Part shown: positions 5,434-5,885 of the stretch, one piece after another | How positions within the stretch are numbered: the first letter of the stretch is position 1 | Layout: each line of letters opens with the position of its first letter | Source of the DNA: DATIBL01 sp035457505 | GTDB lineage: Bacteria > Patescibacteriota > Minisyncoccia > Phycocordibacterales > UBA6899 | Reading direction: 5' to 3' | Length of the DNA stretch: 5,885 bases | NCBI GenBank assembly: GCA_035457505.1 | Contig: DATIBL010000058.1 | Coordinates: forward strand, 1 to 5,885 | Program-made: the position numbers and the translations under genes | The notes under the pieces: model-generated | Databases searched by the model: none | Told to the model about the DNA's origin: nothing | Seen by the model: the letters and a program-made list of their open reading frames with translations, nothing else

Positions 5434-5682
5434 CTAGATCGGCGCTCGCTTTGGAGGAGCCTCCGCGAATTCTACGGCAGGATCGGCAGAGAATTCTTGC
5501 AGAACGGAATCAGGGTCAGCGGCGTTGATCTTGGCAACATACAGCGTCGCAAGCTCAGGGTCGGTCTCGTGTTCGAAGAGCGGCTCAATCGCAATGACTC
5601 CGGCAATACCGGCAAGTCGCGCAATGGATTCATCTACTGTTGCGAGATCGCGCAGTTTAAAATGGATCGTTTCGAGGGACAT
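5434..5682 (-). CDS. 82-residue protein resembling a free-standing I9 (subtilisin propeptide-like) inhibitor domain
   Basis: ATG (5682-5680) to TAG (5436-5434). It is supported as a gene by the intrinsic terminator fused to its stop and by a -10-like box upstream. No signal peptide or membrane segment is seen, so it is probably cytoplasmic. The predicted order is strand 4-11 (ETIHFKLR), helix 14-24, strand 28-35 (GVIAIEPL), strand 44-52 (LATLYVAKI), helix 56-64, strand 69-74: the beta-alpha-beta-beta-alpha-beta ferredoxin-like pattern of I9 domains. The end, DPAVEFAEAPP (67-77), resembles the conserved V-E-x-A-E-x-N/P end of subtilase propeptides. Known of the family: I9 domains chaperone and inhibit S8 serine proteases, and stand-alone versions exist. 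Inference only; it could also be another small ferredoxin-like protein, for example an ACT-type domain. No protease is visible in the window. No Shine-Dalgarno site. Confidence 0.65.
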   Translation of the reverse strand: MSLETIHFKLRDLATVDESIARLAGIAGVIAIEPLFEHETDPELATLYVAKINAADPDSVLQEFSADPAVEFAEAPPKRAPI

Positions 5683-5709
5683 GCGCCACTCATCGTCTGG
5701 TCTTTTCCT

Positions 5710-5715
5710 AGCATA
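5710..5715 (-). promoter_or_regulatory. -10-like box of the minus-strand 82-aa gene
   Basis: Read on the minus strand, TATGCT (4 of 6 to TATAAT) would start transcription near 5703, leaving a leader of about 20 bases before the ATG at 5682. The -35 position holds only TTCTCG (5738-5733), a weak match. The adjacent inverted repeat at 5717-5736 occupies the spacer. Confidence 0.35.
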
Positions 5716-5716
5716 G

Positions 5717-5736
5717 CTCGGCTTGCTTAAGCCGAG
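5717..5736. repeat. 8-bp inverted repeat in the divergent promoter region
   Basis: CTCGGCTT (5717-5724) and AAGCCGAG (5729-5736) form a perfect 8-bp stem with a GCTT loop. No T-tract follows on either strand, so it is not an intrinsic terminator. It lies between two divergent genes and overlaps the spacer of the minus-strand promoter, fitting an operator that could control the 82-aa gene or both genes. Confidence 0.5.
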
Positions 5737-5768
5737 AAGGGAGGCATGCAGACGCTGCGATTTGAATG

Positions 5769-5774
5769 TAGACT
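5769..5774 (+). promoter_or_regulatory. -10 box before the last gene
   Basis: TAGACT (4 of 6 to TATAAT) ends 6 bases before the tandem ATGATG at 5781-5786, so transcription would start at or beside the start codon, as at murB. There is no recognisable -35 at normal spacing. The box itself contains an in-frame TAG (5769-5771), so the protein cannot begin further upstream. Confidence 0.45.
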
Positions 5775-5780
5775 ATTCTC

Positions 5781-5885
5781 ATGATGCGGACTTCGGAGGA
5801 ACGTGGTTTTCGTGCAACAGCGATCGCACTCTTTGTTGCTGCGATGCTGATCGCTGGTGCGCTCGGATTTCTCGCCGGACGCAGT
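5781..5885 (+). CDS. N-terminus of a membrane-anchored or exported protein, 3' partial
   Basis: The frame is open from a tandem ATG (5781, 5784) to the window edge, giving 35 codons. It reads a short charged N-terminus with three Arg and two Glu (MMRTSEERGFR), then a hydrophobic stretch at about 12-32 (ATAIALFVAAMLIAGALGF), then Gly-Arg-Ser. This is an N-in signal anchor or uncleaved signal peptide; no lipobox Cys or clear AxA cleavage site is visible in the part present. The product would be inserted through SecYEG, possibly with the SecA encoded 371 bases upstream. The mature domain lies outside the window, so the family cannot be named. In-frame TAG at 5769-5771 fixes the start region. No Shine-Dalgarno sequence. 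Confidence 0.65.
   Translation, partial: MMRTSEERGFRATAIALFVAAMLIAGALGFLAGRS

Noticed and set aside
5497..5730. Plus-strand frame of 77 codons opposite the 82-aa gene
   Set aside because: The minus-strand frame has a terminator fused to its stop and a coherent fold pattern; the plus frame has neither promoter nor terminator.
5717..5736. Inverted repeat considered as a terminator
   Set aside because: No T-tract on either strand, and it lies upstream of both flanking genes rather than downstream.
1..5885. Frequent GATC and CGATCG words throughout the genes
   Set aside because: Explained by preference for Ile-ATC, Asp-GAT and G-ending codons next to each other; no clustering or spacing pattern was evident by eye.

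Overview
The window looks like chromosomal DNA of a Patescibacteria (CPR, Parcubacteria-like) bacterium. This is an inference from gene content, not a database match. The grounds are a membrane O-antigen-ligase-type protein fused to TPRs, a SecA with an extra segment of about 30 residues ahead of the AYAADITYG motif, short and mostly independent transcription units, -10 boxes placed almost against the start codons with little or no Shine-Dalgarno sequence, and a tiny Lys/Ala protein gene. Composition is balanced to moderately GC-rich, with many Ile-ATC and Asp-GAT codons.

Layout. (1) 1-1346, plus strand: 3' part of a Wzy_C/O-antigen-ligase-like membrane protein with a TPR tail, closed by a perfect 17-bp hairpin (1347-1384). 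(2) 1409-2443, plus: murB, complete, with its own -10 box immediately before a tandem ATG. (3) 2444-2901: a 458-bp stretch between the two large genes. It holds an AT-rich segment, a consensus DnaA box, one good sigma70-type promoter and a second weaker one, a series of dyads, a 16-codon gene for MAAKKKAKKAAKKKKM, a strong intrinsic terminator, further inverted repeats, and the secA promoter. (4) 2902-5409, plus: secA, complete. (5) 5434-5682, minus: an 82-residue protein convergent with secA, ending in a terminator (5412-5433) that works only for the minus strand. Its predicted fold and C-terminal motif resemble a free-standing I9 (subtilisin-propeptide) inhibitor domain. (6) 5683-5780: divergent promoter region. 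(7) 5781-5885, plus: first 35 codons of a membrane-anchored or exported protein that runs off the window.

How the genes fit together. The recognisable genes all concern the envelope: glycan ligation or polymerisation (1), UDP-MurNAc synthesis for peptidoglycan (2), and protein export (4). The product of (7) begins with a hydrophobic segment that would use the Sec route. They are not one operon: nearly every gene has its own promoter and most have a terminator. The most unusual item is the 16-aa lysine-rich microgene with its own structured control region. The next are the free-standing I9-like protein beside an exported product and the recurrent leaderless-type starts. No tRNA, rRNA, CRISPR array, insertion sequence or transposase was seen.
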